Under the pieces are notes generated by a model. It made no database searches. It was not told the DNA's origin and saw nothing but the letters and a program-made list of their open reading frames with translations. DNA of 39,871 bases from Tepidibacter sp. Its GTDB lineage: Bacteria; Bacillota; Clostridia; Peptostreptococcales; Peptostreptococcaceae. Below, piece after piece: positions 36,877-39,871 of this stretch (position 1 is the first letter of the stretch; every line of letters begins with the position of its first letter). Where the stretch lies: the NCBI RefSeq assembly GCF_025210165.1, contig NZ_JAOASI010000007.1:1-39871 (forward strand). The letters run 5' to 3'. The translations under genes and the position numbers were made by a program.

Positions 36877-37365
36877 ATGAACTTATACTTAAATGAGCTT
36901 GAATTATTAAAGGTAGCTAGAGATATTGAAGAAGAGGGATTTAGATTTTATACACAAGCTATGGAAAATGCAGAAAATGAGGATATAAAGAAAATATTTA
37001 AGTTATTAGCAGATGAAGAGAAAGTTCATGCTAGTTTATTTTCAAAAATATATTCATATGCAAAAGAAGAAAATCTAAATGATGATGATTATATGTTTGA
37101 TGAGCAAACATCAGCTTATCTAAAAGCTATAAGTGATACAGCTATATTTAACACTAAAGGATTAACTAATGATAAAATAAAAGATATTAAAGATTCTAAA
37201 GATGCATTGATAATAGGAATGCAAGCAGAAAAGGATGCGATACTTTTTTACAGCAATCTATTAAAAGTTGCTAAATATGAACAAACTAAAAAATATTTAA
37301 AGCAGCTTATTGAAGAAGAAAATGGACATCTAGAGAACTTAATAAATATATACAAATCTATATAA
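36877..37365 (+). CDS. Ferritin-like/rubrerythrin-type diiron protein
   Basis: A 162-residue four-helix protein with two Glu/ExxH units: ARDIEEEGFRFYTQAM with ADEEKVHASLF, and MQAEKDAILFYSNLL with EEENGHLENL. These give a diiron site as in the rubrerythrin ferritin-like family (erythrin domain), without the C-terminal rubredoxin cysteines. A role in peroxide or iron protection in anaerobes is likely. A strong bidirectional terminator follows. Confidence 0.85.
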   Translation: MNLYLNELELLKVARDIEEEGFRFYTQAMENAENEDIKKIFKLLADEEKVHASLFSKIYSYAKEENLNDDDYMFDEQTSAYLKAISDTAIFNTKGLTNDKIKDIKDSKDALIIGMQAEKDAILFYSNLLKVAKYEQTKKYLKQLIEEENGHLENLINIYKSI

Positions 37366-37374
37366 AGTATTATT

Positions 37375-37418
37375 AAAGCCAATATCTGTGGAATTAATCC
37401 ACAATAGATATTGGCTTT
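37375..37418. terminator. Strong bidirectional terminator
   Basis: AAAGCCAATATCT (37375-37387) and its complement (37406-37418) form a perfect 13-bp stem, and an inner TGTGGA/TCCACA extends it. T-rich sequence follows. Confidence 0.93.
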
Positions 37419-37486
37419 AATTTTCGTGTAAATTATCAACATATATAATAGTTTATACATATTTAAGGAAGAATAAGTTATTATGC

Positions 37487-37626
37487 TGTGGATAAATGTA
37501 AATAGAATCAATTAATGTGTATATACGTGGATAATTCTGTATATAGTTATCAAAAGGCATTAGAATAAAAGTACAAACAAACATATCCACATTATCCACA
37601 GAAAACTTGTTGATAGTTGTGGATTA
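37487..37626. promoter_or_regulatory. DnaA-box cluster upstream of purA
   Basis: Within 140 bp there are two consensus DnaA boxes (TGTGGATAA 37487-37495; TTATCCACA 37592-37600) and four with one mismatch (37516-37524, 37526-37534, 37583-37591, 37618-37626). This density is unlike the rest of the window outside oriC. It resembles the DnaA-box clusters that titrate or regulate DnaA in Bacillus. It lies about 100 bp before purA, so DnaA control of adenylate synthesis is also possible. Confidence 0.75.
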
Positions 37627-37652
37627 AATAAAAAACAAAAAAATCAAATATA

Positions 37653-37681
37653 TTGATTTAAATACGTATGTTTGATAAAAT
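37653..37681 (+). promoter_or_regulatory. purA promoter
   Basis: TTGATT (37653-37658), a 17-nt spacer, TAAAAT (37676-37681), directly downstream of the DnaA-box cluster. Confidence 0.6.
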
Positions 37682-37683
37682 AA

Positions 37684-39009
<1,326 letters not shown>

Positions 39010-39020
39010 AAGCAATTATA

Positions 39021-39060
39021 GAAAACTAGATTTCGTATAACGGGGTCTAGTTTCTTTTTT
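39021..39060 (+). terminator. purA terminator
   Basis: AAACTAGA and TCTAGTTT form a stem followed by a T-run. The loop side includes CTAGATTTCGTA, also present in the class V aminotransferase terminator at 23363-23374. Repeat copy D starts 13 bases later. Confidence 0.85.
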
Positions 39061-39072
39061 AGTGGTTAATCA

Positions 39073-39271
39073 AAAACTGTCTATAAAAAATACCGCAAAT
39101 ACAACGATATTTTGAATATAACTAAGCCTTTATCTTATTAACAATCCTAAAATTTACGAACTCCCTGCGGTCAAACACGTAAATTTCTTAACGGATTATT
39201 AAACGATAAAAGCTAAGTTATATTAGTCAAAATATCTAAAAGATTTTCTAACATTTTTTATAGACAGTTTT
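39073..39271 (-). repeat. Palindromic structured repeat, copy D
   Basis: The outer arms of 19 bp are perfect (39073-39091 with 39253-39271). Inner arms pair GATATTTT/AAAATATC, AATATAACT/AGTTATATT, GCCTTTATC/GATAAAAGC and AAATTTACG/CGTAAATTT, around the loop AACTCCCTGCGGTCAAACA. ACCGC, CTTAACGG and CTAAC are in the conserved places. It shares outer-arm sequence with copy B. The left flank TTAGTGGTTAATC is shared with copy A. Confidence 0.85.
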
Positions 39272-39310
39272 AGTTGGAATCAATATCTTAATAATATGTA
39301 ATTATATATT

Positions 39311-39350
39311 ATAAGATTTATATTTATTTATTATTTTTAATAAATCTTAT
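39311..39350. repeat. AT-rich inverted repeat
   Basis: ATAAGATTTA and TAAATCTTAT form a perfect 10-bp stem around an AT-only loop, in otherwise featureless AT-rich DNA before the tRNA promoter. Confidence 0.5.
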
Positions 39351-39477
39351 TAAAAAAGTTTAATATAGAAAAAATATAATAAATTCATTTTTATAAGAAA
39401 AATAAATCCTAATACGGAGAAGAATATGTACATTAAATGGATTGCTTAAAATAATTTAAAAAAATTAGTAAAAAGTG

Positions 39478-39506
39478 TTGACATATGTAGAAAAAGCTAG
39501 TATTAT
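39478..39506 (+). promoter_or_regulatory. tRNA operon promoter
   Basis: TTGACA (39478-39483), a 17-nt spacer, TATTAT (39501-39506), nearly the same as the 16S promoter at the other end. Confidence 0.85.
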
Positions 39507-39546
39507 ATATACTTGTCAGCAGGAAAAAAACACATGACAACACATG

Positions 39547-39567
39547 ACCCATTAGCTCAGTCGGTAT
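39547..39567 (+). pseudogene. tRNA-Lys 5' fragment
   Basis: GACCCATTAGCTCAGTCGGTA repeats the first 21 bases of the intact tRNA-Lys at 39666. After that it diverges completely, so no tRNA is formed. It lies in the tRNA leader between promoter and first intact tRNA. Confidence 0.8.
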
Positions 39568-39665
39568 AAGTAGAGAACCGAAATTTCTAATTTCGTGTGA
39601 ATCACTTAGTGGTACATTAAGTATCAAGGCTAAAATAATGGAGAGAAGAAATTTTCCAATGATAT

Positions 39666-39741
39666 GACCCATTAGCTCAGTCGGTAGAGCACCTGACTTT
39701 TAATCAGGGTGTCCCGCGTTCGAGTCGCGGATGGGTCACCA
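39666..39741 (+). tRNA. tRNA-Lys (TTT)
   Basis: Full cloverleaf: acceptor GACCCAT/ATGGGTC, D arm GCTC/GAGC, anticodon stem CCTGA/TCAGG with loop CTTTTAA (anticodon TTT), T arm CCGCG/CGCGG, encoded CCA end. Confidence 0.97.
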
Positions 39742-39747
39742 AGGTTT

Positions 39748-39822
39748 GGCCCCTTGGTCAAGCGGTTAAGACACCGCCCTTTCACGGCGGTAACAGGGGT
39801 TCGATTCCCCTAGGGGTCACCA
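39748..39822 (+). tRNA. tRNA-Glu (TTC)
   Basis: Full cloverleaf: acceptor GGCCCCT/AGGGGTC with one G-T pair, anticodon loop CTTTCAC (anticodon TTC) on CCGCC/GGCGG, T arm AGGGG/CCCCT, encoded CCA. Confidence 0.96.
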
Positions 39823-39831
39823 TTAATAATT

Positions 39832-39871
39832 GGGCTCATAGCTCAGCTGGGAGAGCACCTGCCTTACAAGC
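39832..39871 (+). tRNA. tRNA-Val (TAC), partial
   Basis: The 5' part of a tRNA cut by the window edge: acceptor strand GGGCTCA, D arm GCTC/GAGC, anticodon stem CCTGC with loop CTTACAA (anticodon TAC). Confidence 0.85.

Noticed and set aside
39433-39672. Minus-strand open frame of 79 codons across the tRNA leader
   Set aside because: It overlaps the tRNA promoter, the truncated tRNA copy and the start of tRNA-Lys on the opposite strand, with no supporting signal.

Overview
The window is the replication-origin region of a low-GC Gram-positive anaerobe, most likely Peptostreptococcaceae or a close clostridial relative. The evidence is strong AT bias, leader-strand gene orientation away from oriC on both sides, the order dnaA-dnaN-yaaA-recF-remB-gyrB-gyrA next to a small SigB/RsbW/RsbV operon (an order I recall from Clostridioides difficile), a selenium-metabolism pair (YedF plus a DUF3343 protein), and SpoIIIJ/Jag, Soj/Spo0J and Noc-like proteins. 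No species can be named from sequence alone.

Left arm (1-11450, all minus strand, transcribed away from the origin): dnaA and dnaN, a strong terminator, then yaaA, recF, remB, gyrB and gyrA, a second terminator, then a YtxH protein, a DUF948 protein, rsbV, rsbW and sigB, and finally the promoter, leader and 5' end of a 16S rRNA gene. The origin is bipartite. One DnaA-box cluster lies upstream of dnaA (about 11574-11875). The other lies between dnaA and dnaN and has a DnaA box, a GC-rich spacer, DnaA-trios and an AT-rich unwinding tract (9911-9981).

Right arm (12385-39009, plus strand): a GNAT acetyltransferase; rpmH-rnpA-yidD-yidC-jag; mnmE, mnmG and rsmG; a Noc-like ParB paralogue, then parA-parB and a class V aminotransferase; a gene-poor accessory stretch (23347-24933) with repeats, a decayed gene and one small unrecognised gene; an HTH-TPR regulator and a membrane-anchored protein; cvpA-yedF-DUF3343-DUF951; a class I aminotransferase; the rpsF-ssb-rpsR operon; a MazG-like protein, a DUF2232 protein, gdpP, rplI and dnaB; a ferritin-like protein; purA behind a second DnaA-box cluster; and a tRNA operon (Lys, Glu, Val cut by the window edge).

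The most unusual feature is a family of about 200-bp palindromic elements, four copies (12031-12339, 23418-23615, 24579-24780, 39073-39271). They share a conserved terminal loop and conserved bulges, but their stems differ in sequence and stay complementary. In the first copy the outer arms are interrupted by a different element of about 108 bp, which also occurs in inverted orientation in front of the 16S gene (325-435). The pattern looks like a selected nucleic-acid structure, either a repeated structured RNA or a hairpin-type mobile element. I could not match it to a named family.
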